DNA of 64,000 bases from Bacteroidales bacterium (GTDB lineage: Bacteria; Bacteroidota; Bacteroidia; Bacteroidales; Paludibacteraceae), in assembly GCA_015061165.1 (NCBI GenBank), contig SUXC01000001.1:124001-188000 (forward strand), written 5' to 3'. Shown one piece after another: positions 15,556-24,163 of this stretch. The notes beneath the pieces were generated by a model. The model was not told the origin of the DNA. It did not search any database and saw only the letters and a list, made by a program, of their open reading frames with translations. A program made the translations under genes and the position numbers. Each line of letters begins with the position of its first letter. The stretch's first letter is position 1.

Positions 15556-15637
15556 GTTTCCTGATGCTATCGGAAGTATCCAATTCGATGCTATCGGAAT
15601 TGCGCCATTACGATGCTATCGTAGTGGCATTTTTTTA
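15556..15637 (+). ncRNA. Candidate three-hairpin small RNA
   Basis: About 80 bases between a consensus promoter and a terminator, in the gap between two minus-strand genes. Three successive hairpins share the sequence GATGCTATCG with a GCT loop: 15558-15575, 15582-15601 and 15605-15627. Stem arms outside the shared core differ but still pair. The third is followed by seven Ts and acts as terminator. No start codon in a useful frame is seen. Target and role are unknown. Confidence 0.6.
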
Positions 15638-16258
15638 TTTACCCATATTCCAAACATCATTTGTATCGTCATACTGAGCTCGGAACATGGCGAAGTTGGA
15701 TATCTGCTTACCGTCTTTGATAAGACAGACACCACCATTTTTTCGTAGAATAGCGGAGATAGGAACAGGTGAACCTTCTTGATCACAATAACCAGTACCG
15801 AAAGAATCGTCTGTTACGAAGTCAATAAATTGTTCGTAGCCATCTACGGTGATTTCATAGTACGCATTTCCGCCTAAAATAAAATCAGGAGTTGTAGACT
15901 TCAATATAGGGCGGATAAGAGGTTCGCGATTGCTGATTGGCAAACGCAACACTTCATGCCAACCAGTGGTATGTGCTCGATGATTCTCATCGTTATCATA
16001 GTATGGACTATTATTGTTTCTGCGTACTTTTACGCGCTTTTTGCGTTGATATTGTAAGGATACATTAGACAAATCAAAATCCTTGTCAATAACTAGATAA
16101 ACATGAGAAATATCGTCATTGGTAGTTACATTCTTGGAAATGTAGCTATCAATGAAAACTAAATTGCTGTTTCCACCTGCAGCTTCTTGTGCAAGACGCT
16201 CACCAAGCTCTTTAGCAAATTTATTCAGATTGTCGGGGGTTGCTACTGTTTCTGCCAT
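15635..16258 (-). CDS. Hypothetical phage protein (207 aa), fibre-associated
   Basis: After a helical start (NLNKFAKELGERLAQEAAGG) the protein is beta-rich with a basic strand (RKKRVKVRRNNN). Its stop overlaps the T-tract of the candidate small RNA on the other strand. It lies 19 bases after the repeat-containing fibre gene 16278-17675. No known domain. It may be a fibre chaperone, a fibre tip or a neck protein. Confidence 0.5.
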   Translation of the reverse strand: MAETVATPDNLNKFAKELGERLAQEAAGGNSNLVFIDSYISKNVTTNDDISHVYLVIDKDFDLSNVSLQYQRKKRVKVRRNNNSPYYDNDENHRAHTTGWHEVLRLPISNREPLIRPILKSTTPDFILGGNAYYEITVDGYEQFIDFVTDDSFGTGYCDQEGSPVPISAILRKNGGVCLIKDGKQISNFAMFRAQYDDTNDVWNMGK

Positions 16259-16277
16259 AAGGTTAATATTTTTTTGG

Positions 16278-17675
16278 TTAGTTATTCAAATTGATTGCTT
16301 GTCGATATGTTTCTATCGTTAGATCTACGAGACGAGTAACCTCCTGATCAGAAAGAGGAGGGTACTCAGAGTGCCCAGAGAACATAGCTGTGTCTTCAGG
16401 AGAGTATGTTTGATTAACAATGCTCGTAAGGATATCATCATCAATAGGTATGATAATCTGAGCATCGTTATCAGGGAGAATACTCACATCTGTAATATCA
16501 GCAAAGACATGGGTATGTTGTGCCTGGGCATAGTCGCCAAGAGGCTGCTTGGAGTTAACAGCCGATTGCAATTCTTTAATATCTCCGATTGCATGCTCAA
16601 TATCTTGACTTGCATTACCTTTCCAATAATTAATTTCAGCAATCGCACCTTTAATAGATTGAGCGTGTTCTGCTGACATGTCCTCATTACCTATGGTTTG
16701 CTCAATATTATTGGCTTTGGTATTGACTTCATTAATAGCTTCAACCACAGCTTTTGCTGTAGTCTGTAGCGAAGCATCTGATTTGTCCTGCTTGGAGTTA
16801 ACAGCCGATTGCAATTCTTTAATATCTCCGATTGCATGCTCAATATCTTGACTTGCATTACCTTTCCAATAATTAATTTCAGCAATCGCACCTTTAATAG
16901 ATTGAGCGTGTTCTGCTGACATGTCCTCATTACCTATGGTTTGCTCAATATTATTGGCTTTGGTATTGACTTCATTGATAGCACTAACCACAGTTTTTGC
17001 TGTAGTCTGTAGTGAAGAATCTGACTTATCTTGCTTAGAGGTGAGATTTTCTGGATATACATAGCAATGTTCCTCCCACTCACTCCAACTACCATCTCCT
17101 ACCTTTGTACGTCGTTTCCAACCATCGTTATTGATAAGCGTTTGAATATATGTGTTTGTGGATGGTCTTCCTAGCATATGACGACCACGATTGAAAGATA
17201 CAGTAAAGGTATACCACTCAGTATTTCTTAATGGAATACTTAAACATACACTATACATTCCTTTATCTGTATAACTCTCGAGGTCGGTAGTGGTATTAGT
17301 AATATAGAGGGTATTATCTACAGGCTGTCCAGTAACATCTTCCCATAATGGAGCATTATATATGTATATGCGGGATTTGTCTGGACTATTAACAATATAG
17401 ATGATACCTTTTTCAGGAGTAACTTCATCAAACACTCCATTTTGATAGAGGAACAGGAAACCATCTACTCCATCTGATGAAGTTGGTTCTATCATATAAA
17501 GTGCTCCCTCTTGTGGTGCTTCTACATCGTCAATAGAAGCGATAGAGATAGCATTAACTATTTCTTTTTCGCTTGGATGCACAATCTCTTGAACGCCTAA
17601 AATAGCATCTTTGACATTCTTCCACAGCTGCTGTAGAGCTCTATCGAGGCGTCGCATTGTAACAATAACTAACAT
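16278..17675 (-). CDS. Tail-fibre protein with duplicated coiled-coil segment
   Basis: Residues 1-25 form a helix, residues about 40-200 a beta-rich region ending with the GDGSWSEWEE motif common in fibre and pyocin knob-type domains, then two nearly identical 81-residue helical units (from SKQDKSDSSLQTTAK on), and a C-terminal region with QHTHVFADITD, a HxH motif that can hold iron in phage needle tips. This is the layout of a long side-tail fibre. It starts 3 bases after the 17679-18182 stop. Confidence 0.7.
   Translation of the reverse strand: MLVIVTMRRLDRALQQLWKNVKDAILGVQEIVHPSEKEIVNAISIASIDDVEAPQEGALYMIEPTSSDGVDGFLFLYQNGVFDEVTPEKGIIYIVNSPDKSRIYIYNAPLWEDVTGQPVDNTLYITNTTTDLESYTDKGMYSVCLSIPLRNTEWYTFTVSFNRGRHMLGRPSTNTYIQTLINNDGWKRRTKVGDGSWSEWEEHCYVYPENLTSKQDKSDSSLQTTAKTVVSAINEVNTKANNIEQTIGNEDMSAEHAQSIKGAIAEINYWKGNASQDIEHAIGDIKELQSAVNSKQDKSDASLQTTAKAVVEAINEVNTKANNIEQTIGNEDMSAEHAQSIKGAIAEINYWKGNASQDIEHAIGDIKELQSAVNSKQPLGDYAQAQHTHVFADITDVSILPDNDAQIIIPIDDDILTSIVNQTYSPEDTAMFSGHSEYPPLSDQEVTRLVDLTIETYRQAINLNN
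16545..17030. repeat. 243-bp tandem duplication in the fibre gene
   Basis: CTGCTTGGAGTTAACAGCC begins at 16545 and again at 16788, and the following 243 bases are nearly identical. The unit encodes 81 residues, so length change by recombination would stay in frame. Confidence 0.9.
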
Positions 17676-17678
17676 AAA

Positions 17679-18182
17679 CTAAGACGGTAAATTGTTAATG
17701 ATATCATCTATTTCCTCTTCGGTGATTTCACGGAAGACATCCCAACCTACAGGTGGGTATTCTTCTCCTAATGCTATTACTCCAGAAACTTCAATCCAAG
17801 CCATAGGAGAAGATAACTCAACAGTTACTTCTACATGGTTGGTAGTAGATGGCCCTGCAGTAATGTCTTTAGTCGAAATAGCAGGAACATTGTCGGCAGA
17901 GCCAATCAAATATATAGCACCAGATGATGCCGTAACTATAAATGCGCACTTGCGCTCCCGAAATGAAAACGGAACAATAAAGGATAGCAATACTTTACGG
18001 TTGCTTCCGTTGTTTTCATTGCTATCGCTTATCTCCAGCTTTGGATCACCGACAAATGAAAATGGGGTGAACTGCAGATGAGTAATGTCCGGTGATATAC
18101 CAGACATCGCCTGTAGTTCAATACTTGAGTCGATATCCAAAGCAGATATAAATGCTATCGATTTTATTCCAGGTACTCTCAT
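17679..18182 (-). CDS. Hypothetical phage structural protein (167 aa)
   Basis: Beta-rich, with the stretch HVEVTVELSSPMAWIEVSG and an acidic helical C-terminus (REITEEEIDDIINNLPS). Starts inside the stop of 18179-18751 (four-base overlap). No signal peptide. It lies between a conserved phage gene and the fibre, so a tail or baseplate role is likely; I do not recognise the family. Confidence 0.5.
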   Translation of the reverse strand: MRVPGIKSIAFISALDIDSSIELQAMSGISPDITHLQFTPFSFVGDPKLEISDSNENNGSNRKVLLSFIVPFSFRERKCAFIVTASSGAIYLIGSADNVPAISTKDITAGPSTTNHVEVTVELSSPMAWIEVSGVIALGEEYPPVGWDVFREITEEEIDDIINNLPS

Positions 18183-18751
18183 TCGGTTTTATTTTTAGAT
18201 TTGGATTTATAGCAAAGGTCATACAAGCGGCTCCAGATTTTTTTAATGGCCTCAATATTAGTTTCTGTACATTCGATGCCATTGTTCTCCATGAACGCTT
18301 GAACGGTCAGTTCTCGCGAAGGCTTGTAAGATCCTTTTTGTTCAGAAGCGAAGTAAATCTTATTGATGTATTTCGTGAGCTCCATCTTAAAATGATTGCG
18401 AGCAGTTTGCTCCAATAAGGATTTGCTCTTTGGAGAAAGGTAGTTATATGTAGCTGCAGGCTTATGAACAAAATTGGGGATAACCAGGCAGATAGTAGCT
18501 TCCTTGCTTGGAAGGACGCATATATTATCTGGCTGCTTGGATAGGCACATCTCCAATATATTACGCTCTGCAGACCCTCGACGCGTATCCACAGGATCTA
18601 GTTCGGTGACAGGAGCGCTGCAGTCGTATATGTATGGAGAAATATGCTCATCTTCTGAGTGTTTAAGGCGGTACATTTCGTGAGCATACCACTGTGCCAA
18701 ATACACAGGCCAGTTCAGATATAAGTAATATGAATTGCGATGATTTTTCAC
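18179..18751 (-). CDS. Hypothetical phage protein (190 aa), leaderless GTG start
   Basis: The frame opens with GTG at 18751, only four bases after the -7 promoter element, so the message is probably leaderless. The N-terminus is aromatic (YYLYLNWPVYLAQWYAHEMY), the middle has LSKQPDNICVLPSKEATICL, and the C-terminus is basic and Lys/Ser-rich. I associate this general pattern with conserved Bacteroidales phage proteins of unknown function. It begins the tail-fibre operon. Confidence 0.6.
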   Translation of the reverse strand: MKNHRNSYYLYLNWPVYLAQWYAHEMYRLKHSEDEHISPYIYDCSAPVTELDPVDTRRGSAERNILEMCLSKQPDNICVLPSKEATICLVIPNFVHKPAATYNYLSPKSKSLLEQTARNHFKMELTKYINKIYFASEQKGSYKPSRELTVQAFMENNGIECTETNIEAIKKIWSRLYDLCYKSKSKNKTE

Positions 18752-18755
18752 GGTG

Positions 18756-18787
18756 CAAAGGTACGGTTTTTTGTAGGAATAGCCAAA
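18756..18787 (-). promoter_or_regulatory. Promoter of the tail-fibre operon (leaderless)
   Basis: On the minus strand TTTG (18787-18784), 20 bases, TACCTTTG (18763-18756), then CACC and the GTG start. Confidence 0.8.
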
Positions 18788-18790
18788 TAA

Positions 18791-19057
18791 TTACAGGCAC
18801 AAGATGAACCCATCTTTTTCATTCCAATCGAAAGCTATCTCTAATTGTTTTCCTTCTTGCACGGGAGCGGTAGCACGCTGCATTACGCCCTCAATTAAGG
18901 TGCGTTCGATTGGCGAAAGATTTGGACATTGCAATTTACGATAGACCGAAGTTTTAGTCCATCCACCCCAATACTTTAGGGTACTCATAATGCGTTTCCT
19001 CGTTTTAGAAGGAAGGGCATTGTATTCATTTAAGTAATCTTTGGAAATGCTACTCAT
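18791..19057 (-). CDS. Hypothetical phage protein (88 aa), possible DNA-binding
   Basis: The start is set at the ATG 19057 (MSSISKDYLNEY), preceded by AGGAG at good spacing, rather than at the track start. Residues 15-50 (PSKTRKRIMSTLKYWGGWTKTSVYRKL) look like a helix-turn-helix with a basic second helix. The C-terminus is beta-rich (LEIAFDWNEKDGFILCL). It has its own promoter and stands alone between fibre operon and replication region, which suits a small regulator. Confidence 0.5.
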   Translation of the reverse strand: MSSISKDYLNEYNALPSKTRKRIMSTLKYWGGWTKTSVYRKLQCPNLSPIERTLIEGVMQRATAPVQEGKQLEIAFDWNEKDGFILCL

Positions 19058-19116
19058 AGCTGCCTCTCCTAAAATGTGCAATTATTAAGATAGGGCAGCG
19101 GTCATGGTTGCGACTG

Positions 19117-19148
19117 CAAAGGTACGATTTTTTTGCCACATGACCAAA
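19117..19148 (-). promoter_or_regulatory. Promoter of 18791-19057
   Basis: On the minus strand TTTG (19148-19145), 20 bases, TACCTTTG (19124-19117). Confidence 0.75.
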
Positions 19149-19276
19149 CTTAGCTCACAAATTGCCGAAAATTATATGCAAAATCTAAGAAGTGGAAAAA
19201 CATATTGATTTTGTTTCTTTTGTGTTATTTTCTTGATTTATAGTTATTTGTATAGAAACAAAGCGAGAAACATTTG

Positions 19277-19323
19277 GAAACAAAAAGAAACAAAAAGAAA
19301 CAAAAAGAAACAAAAAGAAACAA
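19277..19323. repeat. Five 10-bp GAAACAAAAA repeats
   Basis: GAAAC occurs at 19277, 19287, 19297, 19307 and 19317 with A-runs between. Further copies lie at about 19254, 19265 and 19386. The 10-bp period places each copy on the same face of the helix, which favours cooperative protein binding or bending. Confidence 0.9.
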
Positions 19324-19461
19324 TTTTCCTGCCTATTGTTTCGCGATAATTCGCTGAATAGTAACAAAATAACCCCATTCGCAGCAAAAAGAAACAAAAT
19401 TTTTGCATCGCGACAATTTTTACTCCGCTTCTACTCCTTCCCCATATTTATCGGCGGACAC

Positions 19462-19489
19462 AAAAAAAACGGCAAAAGTGCCGTTTTTT
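19462..19489 (-). terminator. Terminator of the early/replication operon
   Basis: AAAAAACGGCA and TGCCGTTTTTT pair around a 4-base loop. Read leftwards the T-tract is long, and the site lies 60 bases past the primase-helicase stop. It could also work rightwards. Confidence 0.8.
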
Positions 19490-19550
19490 AAGATTTTGAT
19501 GTTTCCAAGTGGTCAGCAGAGCGGTCGCTGTGATGCCACTGGCCGATGGA

Positions 19551-22226
19551 TTAAAAGTAATCGGGAGAATCATCCACTTTCATGTCCGGTGACATGTCAG
19601 AAGCGGGGCTAATGGTAGAGCCTGGAGCGATGCTTGAGGTGCCTGGAGCGGTGGATGGTGATGTGAAGAGGGTTGGGGCTGGTGTATTGACCTTGGAGGC
19701 GGTAGATTTTTCGTTGCCGACGGTGTCTTTCTTCTTCTCCTTCAGCTTTTCATACTCTGCCGAAGTGAGGAACGCCATGGCATCAAACTCATATGGTCGG
19801 CACTGCTTGCCTCGTGTTGGCCATATAACTTCGCCCTCGTCCTGAGTGAGGTTTGGATCCATGCGTTTCATCTCTTTAGTGATACGGAATGGCATCTTGT
19901 GCTTGCCACTCTCTGCCACTTGAGTAACGCCCTTCATCTCCTTTAATATATTGTGTATATAGTTCTGGTCTTTGCGTTTGGCATCGGGCACATTCTCCCA
20001 GATATACGCCACATCGAAATGCAACTTGAGCTTGCCCGTGTCCATAAACATCTCATGGAGAAAGTCACACAACGAGCTCTCGAAGTTAGAACTGGTGCCC
20101 TCCATCATCTTGTAGAGGTCTTCGTTGGTTAGACGGCTACTGTTGAACCACATACGGTCCTCCTTTTCCTTAACAAACATCTTGCCACGCTCCCAGCGTT
20201 GCTTGAGATAGAATAGGAATGCCTGCACCTCGCTCTCGATATTGTCTTCAAAGCTTTGGTCGAACTCCGAGTCAGCTGCCCATGGAGTGAGGCGCATGAC
20301 CCAAAAGCGCACCTCGTCCTTGGCGATGAAGACTCCTTTCTTCACCTCGTTGGAGCAAAGCACGAACTTGCAGAACGCAGGCACCTCCTTCTTATCCTTA
20401 CCTTTCTTCTCAATGTGCATGGTGCGAGCAGTGGACTTGTGCTTGAGCAATTCGCCTACTTCTTTGTTATCACCAAGGCACGACTCATCCACTCCGACGA
20501 TAAGCTTGCCAGCGAGTAAAGAATTGAACTTAGACATGATGAGATCATTATCACCAATAACCGCGTTATTACCGTATATATATTTGAGCAAATTGAGGAA
20601 ACTAGTTTTTCCAGTTTTGCGCTCCTTGCTGACAAGCATGATGATAGGCAAGAATTGGAGTGGACGGAAGTAGGTGAGCGTAATCCAATCGAGCAGCATC
20701 TCATAGTAGTGGAACTGCTCCTCTGGATACTCCTTGGTGATTTGGCGGAGTAGTTTTTCAATGGTTGGCCACTTGCCCTCGATGGGCTTATAGTTGAGTG
20801 GGCTATACATATTGAAGAAGCGATATCCAGCGGGATTGATTATCTCCTGCGAGAAGTTCTCATGGTCGGGCTGGATGGTATAATCGATGTAATGCTTGTA
20901 TTGGTACAGGCGTTTGCTTGTACCATCGCCGTATCGAGCATTGATGACCTTATCGGCTTGCGGATAGAACTCAATGCGGCTACCCTTGGCGTTGGGGATA
21001 GGTTCCTCTGTCACCAGCACAATCTCTGAGCCAATCGCCACATAATCCTTCAGGGTATTATCGAGGGCTTGCACGAGCTTCTTTTCGGCAGCATTGTAGA
21101 AGTACACGCCACCGTTGTACTTGAAACGGCTTGAGCCAATCACATGCTGCCAAGCGGTATAGAACTGCTCGGGGTTGGAGCAATTGAATACGCCACGGAT
21201 CTTCGTGTCGTTGCAAGTGCGGAGATTGGTTTTCTTGAAATATATACCAGGGCGACCAGGGTTGTTGAGATCTTCGGCAATCTTGGCGGTATGGTCGCGG
21301 AACTCTGGATCCACGAGCAGGTCGTCCAAGCCCTTAGGGCTATCATTGACGGTGCGAGCTTTGCCCGTCTTCTCGTCGATGATATCTCTGTCCTCACGCA
21401 TTTTATTAACATAGGCGAAGAACAACTCACATGGCTCGCCCTTTTGGTTCTTAAACTCCAGCAGCATATCCTTGAGCTTGAGCAGCGAGTTCATGAACGA
21501 ATATGGCCGCTTGCTCAAATTCGGCTCACGCCCTTCTTGCAAATCAATGACGGCATCTTTACCAAGGTCGGTGCAATCGCCATCGTAGAGGATGACGATA
21601 TTATTGGGCTTGACGGTATTGAGCAGTCGCACAATATCTGGATAGAGCTGCTTGGATTTGCTGTCGGCGAACAGGGTGATAGAGCCGAGCCCTACCACTG
21701 CCATGCTGTGCACACTGGCAACCATGGCTTTCATATAGCCCTCGGTGAGGACGACCGTCTCAATATGTTCACCCTTGCGGAAAGACTCGTAAAGGGTAGG
21801 AGGGAAGAATGGGTATGTACCTTTCTTTGTCTCACCTCCAGGGAACTTGTATTTGGGCTGCCCAGGATTTTCAGCGAGCCACTGGGGGTTGCGCCTGGTG
21901 ATGAAGTATGTCTCCTCTGCAACATAATCGGAGTATTTAGGCTGCTTGTCGCTTTCGTAGCGAATCAAGCGGCCATCCAGGGTGTAGGGGAACATTCGTA
22001 TATTGTCATTCTCATCGGATTGAAACAGTGGGAATGGATCTGCAATGAGATTACCATTCTCGTCCTTGAGCCATTGTTCGCGCTTCTCGCCATTCACCTC
22101 ATAAGAGTGTTTGCGCTTCTTGGCTGGCGTGAGGCGGTCAATCCACAATGGCACGCTGCATTGTTCTTCAGTTAGTCCCAGCAGGTCATAAACGCGCTGC
22201 TGTAGATACGATTTCTTCTCCTCCAT
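19551..22226 (-). CDS. Phage primase-helicase (Toprim plus SF3-type ATPase)
   Basis: The 891-residue replication protein shows a Toprim domain near residues 155-220 (VVLTEGYMKAMVAS, GLGS, VILYDGDCTD) and an ATPase domain near 530-640 with Walker A SKERKTGKTSFLN, Walker B-like LIVGVDESC and sensor FVLCSNE, as in SF3/DUF5906 phage helicases. The last 70 residues are a disordered Pro/Ser/Thr tail. It would unwind the phage origin and make primers. The start MEEKKSYLQQ is kept. It ends the early operon and abuts the candidate origin. Confidence 0.85.
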   Translation of the reverse strand: MEEKKSYLQQRVYDLLGLTEEQCSVPLWIDRLTPAKKRKHSYEVNGEKREQWLKDENGNLIADPFPLFQSDENDNIRMFPYTLDGRLIRYESDKQPKYSDYVAEETYFITRRNPQWLAENPGQPKYKFPGGETKKGTYPFFPPTLYESFRKGEHIETVVLTEGYMKAMVASVHSMAVVGLGSITLFADSKSKQLYPDIVRLLNTVKPNNIVILYDGDCTDLGKDAVIDLQEGREPNLSKRPYSFMNSLLKLKDMLLEFKNQKGEPCELFFAYVNKMREDRDIIDEKTGKARTVNDSPKGLDDLLVDPEFRDHTAKIAEDLNNPGRPGIYFKKTNLRTCNDTKIRGVFNCSNPEQFYTAWQHVIGSSRFKYNGGVYFYNAAEKKLVQALDNTLKDYVAIGSEIVLVTEEPIPNAKGSRIEFYPQADKVINARYGDGTSKRLYQYKHYIDYTIQPDHENFSQEIINPAGYRFFNMYSPLNYKPIEGKWPTIEKLLRQITKEYPEEQFHYYEMLLDWITLTYFRPLQFLPIIMLVSKERKTGKTSFLNLLKYIYGNNAVIGDNDLIMSKFNSLLAGKLIVGVDESCLGDNKEVGELLKHKSTARTMHIEKKGKDKKEVPAFCKFVLCSNEVKKGVFIAKDEVRFWVMRLTPWAADSEFDQSFEDNIESEVQAFLFYLKQRWERGKMFVKEKEDRMWFNSSRLTNEDLYKMMEGTSSNFESSLCDFLHEMFMDTGKLKLHFDVAYIWENVPDAKRKDQNYIHNILKEMKGVTQVAESGKHKMPFRITKEMKRMDPNLTQDEGEVIWPTRGKQCRPYEFDAMAFLTSAEYEKLKEKKKDTVGNEKSTASKVNTPAPTLFTSPSTAPGTSSIAPGSTISPASDMSPDMKVDDSPDYF

Positions 22227-22236
22227 AATATTATGA

Positions 22237-22545
22237 TTAACTGATTATCTGTAAGAAATAGCAAGCGATACTTGTCATATCCATATCTGCAGGCACCTCA
22301 ACCTTAATAATGACTACAGGCGTGATGACAAAATCGCGTGAGGCATCTTTATCGGGACGGTGGAGTAGGATATTATGCTTGCTCCATGCACGGAACTGGA
22401 CTAGAGAAGTCTTCTCCTGGTCTTCAATTTGTGCTACAATCGATCTTCGGTCGCGCTCATCAGGACAGCGTAAAGTAACATCGTATCTTTTCTGCCCGTG
22501 TTCAGAGCACGAACGAATATCTATCAAATCTACATTAGAAACCAT
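22237..22545 (-). CDS. Hypothetical phage early protein (102 aa)
   Basis: The ATG at 22545 (MVSNVDLIDIRSC) is favoured, three codons inside the track start. The protein alternates basic and beta-prone segments (DERDRRSIVAQIEDQEKTSL). No membrane segment. It is 10 bases upstream of the primase-helicase, so it may assist replication. Family not recognised. Confidence 0.5.
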   Translation of the reverse strand: MVSNVDLIDIRSCSEHGQKRYDVTLRCPDERDRRSIVAQIEDQEKTSLVQFRAWSKHNILLHRPDKDASRDFVITPVVIIKVEVPADMDMTSIACYFLQIIS

Positions 22546-22615
22546 AATTCTCAATATTTTACAAAAAAAACGGGGGAGGAGGGCACTCCCCCTGCAACCA
22601 TAACCGCTCCCTGTC

Positions 22616-22972
22616 TTATTGATTCGACTGACCCTCAGGTTGTTTTTCTAATAGTTCAATCAGGCTCGCGATGTGTTTGGGGTGATGGGAGCCTGCGATG
22701 TACCAATAAAAGGCAATCTGACGAATGTTCTCGCGAATGTTCTCATAGGATTGCACTTGTGCCTGGTAGTCCTCATCATTCATATCCCCACGCGATGGCG
22801 CTGGCAGGTATTGCGCAAAGTACTCATCAAACAACATCGTGCAGCATGCGTGCGCTGCAACTACGCTGTCAGGCGACTCTTTGATTTGTTGCAATAGCTC
22901 TTCAGGCGTAACCTGCGATACTTTGAGCAATAGTTCTTTTAGTTGTTGCTCATCAGTTTTTTTCTTTTTCAT
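22616..22972 (-). CDS. Hypothetical phage early protein (118 aa)
   Basis: Starts with a lysine run (MKKKKTDEQQLKELL) and is helical through most of its length (VTPEELLQQIKESPDSVVAA, then NIRENIRQIAFYWYIAG). There are two cysteines and a His-rich turn (GSHHPKH). Helical, charged, no membrane segment. It follows the structured 22973-23240 region, which would lie in its leader. Function unknown. Confidence 0.55.
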   Translation of the reverse strand: MKKKKTDEQQLKELLLKVSQVTPEELLQQIKESPDSVVAAHACCTMLFDEYFAQYLPAPSRGDMNDEDYQAQVQSYENIRENIRQIAFYWYIAGSHHPKHIASLIELLEKQPEGQSNQ

Positions 22973-23240
22973 ATATATTCAAATTTAATAATTGTCAAAC
23001 TTACCATCGGGCGTGTGCGAAATTCCCTAAAGCGACAAGGCGGCTCCAAATGTTATAGGGCATCTTAATAGCCCACTACCTTGCAAAGCGAGGATCAGCA
23101 GCCACATTCACTGTCTTATCCGATGGTGTTTTAAGATGCGGTTACGCTGGATGATCATGTCCCCCGACCCAGTAAAAACGAAGAACATGACTCACTTGCC
23201 CCATCTTAATAGGGCACTACCTGCTATTGTATGTCAAAGA
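22973..23240. other. Structured non-coding region with paired-stem hairpins
   Basis: No convincing ORF. Two hairpins share the loop ATCTTAATA: GGGC-loop-GCCC at 23058-23074 and GCCC-C-loop-GGGC at 23198-23215, each followed by CACTACCT. A third related TTAAGATG lies between, in the opposite sense. The gap sits inside the leftward early operon, so it would be transcribed as a leader or spacer RNA. Confidence 0.6.
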
Positions 23241-23729
23241 TCAATTGCTTTTGAGAATGCGCTGCATCTCATCGGCTATCATTTGAGGGAACTCGTATGA
23301 ATCCCAACCTTCCATCTTGCAGATCATCATGTCCGTTGCAATATCTGAAAGCATATGGGCAATGAACTGATGACGGGCGAGGGCTTGAAGATTACGCCTA
23401 TTCTCTTGAGTGGCCATGTAAGAGGATAGTGGAACACCTTCCTTCTTACTGGGCTTTGGCTTGGGTATCAATACGGCGCTACTCGCTTTACATTCCAAGC
23501 CATCTATCTTTGCAGGAGTAACACATTGCAGAACGATTGGCTTTCGCTCGTCAGGTGGAGTACTGAAGCGTGATATTCCTCTTTGTGCCATCACATGAGC
23601 AGCCATTTGCCAGTAATACTGTGCATTTACTCGCTTGCGACTATTCCTGGTGTATTTACCACCGATAGAGTTAGCGAGGTTTACAATGCGCTGCACCTGC
23701 TTTCGTATGTCATTTAATGATTTGTCCAT
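23241..23729 (-). CDS. Hypothetical phage early protein (162 aa)
   Basis: The start is the ATG at 23729 (MDKSLNDIRKQV), preceded by GAGGAG that overlaps the upstream stop; the track's GTG is two codons earlier. The N-terminal half is basic and helical (GGKYTRNSRKRVNAQYYW), the centre is a Lys/Pro-rich linker (IPKPKPSKKEG) and the C-terminus helical. A nucleic-acid-binding role is possible from charge, but no domain is recognised. Confidence 0.55.
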   Translation of the reverse strand: MDKSLNDIRKQVQRIVNLANSIGGKYTRNSRKRVNAQYYWQMAAHVMAQRGISRFSTPPDERKPIVLQCVTPAKIDGLECKASSAVLIPKPKPSKKEGVPLSSYMATQENRRNLQALARHQFIAHMLSDIATDMMICKMEGWDSYEFPQMIADEMQRILKSN

Positions 23730-23731
23730 TG

Positions 23732-24157
23732 TCACTCCTCCTCAACTTTTGGCAGTACTGGAACATGCATCCAATAGTCGGGTTTGTTGGTACTATAACT
23801 ATTGAACACGCCGTTCTCAAATGTAGCTACATTAACACCAAAGCCAGTCTTATCACGGAATGCGATATATACGACTTCACCTTCTTTAGGAAGATCTTTG
23901 TCCACACTTATCCATGGAAGTAGTCTAGAGTGAAATTCAAAAGTCTTATAGGTTATTATCGCCTCTTTACTGAGTCTTTCAAACTCTTTTATTTGCTTCT
24001 TGCTTAGGATACAAAAAAATAATACAAATAACAATAGAGCCACAATGTGCAATAAATCCATATAAAACCACCAAAATTCATCTAACCATATAGGAGCAAG
24101 AATACTGCCTATCATAACGGCATTAGACATGTGTAAAAATATATACCACTTTTTCAT
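23732..24157 (-). CDS. Membrane-anchored DUF551-like protein
   Basis: The ATG at 24157 (MKKWYIFLHM) is chosen over a TTG two codons earlier. Residues about 5-25 and 35-55 are membrane segments. The C-terminal 60 residues (WISVDKDLPKEGEVVYIAF to DYWMHVPVLPK) match the DUF551 pattern of W.sV...lP and a WM.lP end, common in phage genomes without known role. The membrane-anchored form is less usual. It is in the early operon, 6 bases after 24164-24523. Confidence 0.6.
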   Translation of the reverse strand: MKKWYIFLHMSNAVMIGSILAPIWLDEFWWFYMDLLHIVALLLFVLFFCILSKKQIKEFERLSKEAIITYKTFEFHSRLLPWISVDKDLPKEGEVVYIAFRDKTGFGVNVATFENGVFNSYSTNKPDYWMHVPVLPKVEEE

Positions 24158-24163
24158 AATCAA

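Larger units (their letters stand above)
19082..19550. other. AT-rich non-coding region, candidate phage origin
   Basis: The 470 bases next to the 3' end of the primase-helicase gene contain a promoter for 19057, a set of GAAACAAAAA repeats (19277-19323) with scattered GAAAC copies on both sides, an AT-rich stretch, and a terminator. This combination is what an iteron origin looks like. Listed ORFs here are low-complexity. Confidence 0.4.

Noticed and set aside
15520-15640. Invertible promoter at the tail-fibre locus
   Set aside because: The recombinase nearby made this attractive, but no inverted repeats flank the promoter; the GATGCTATCG copies are direct repeats on one side only.
21144-22175. 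343-residue plus-strand ORF
   Set aside because: It lies entirely within the primase-helicase gene, whose motifs are clear on the minus strand.
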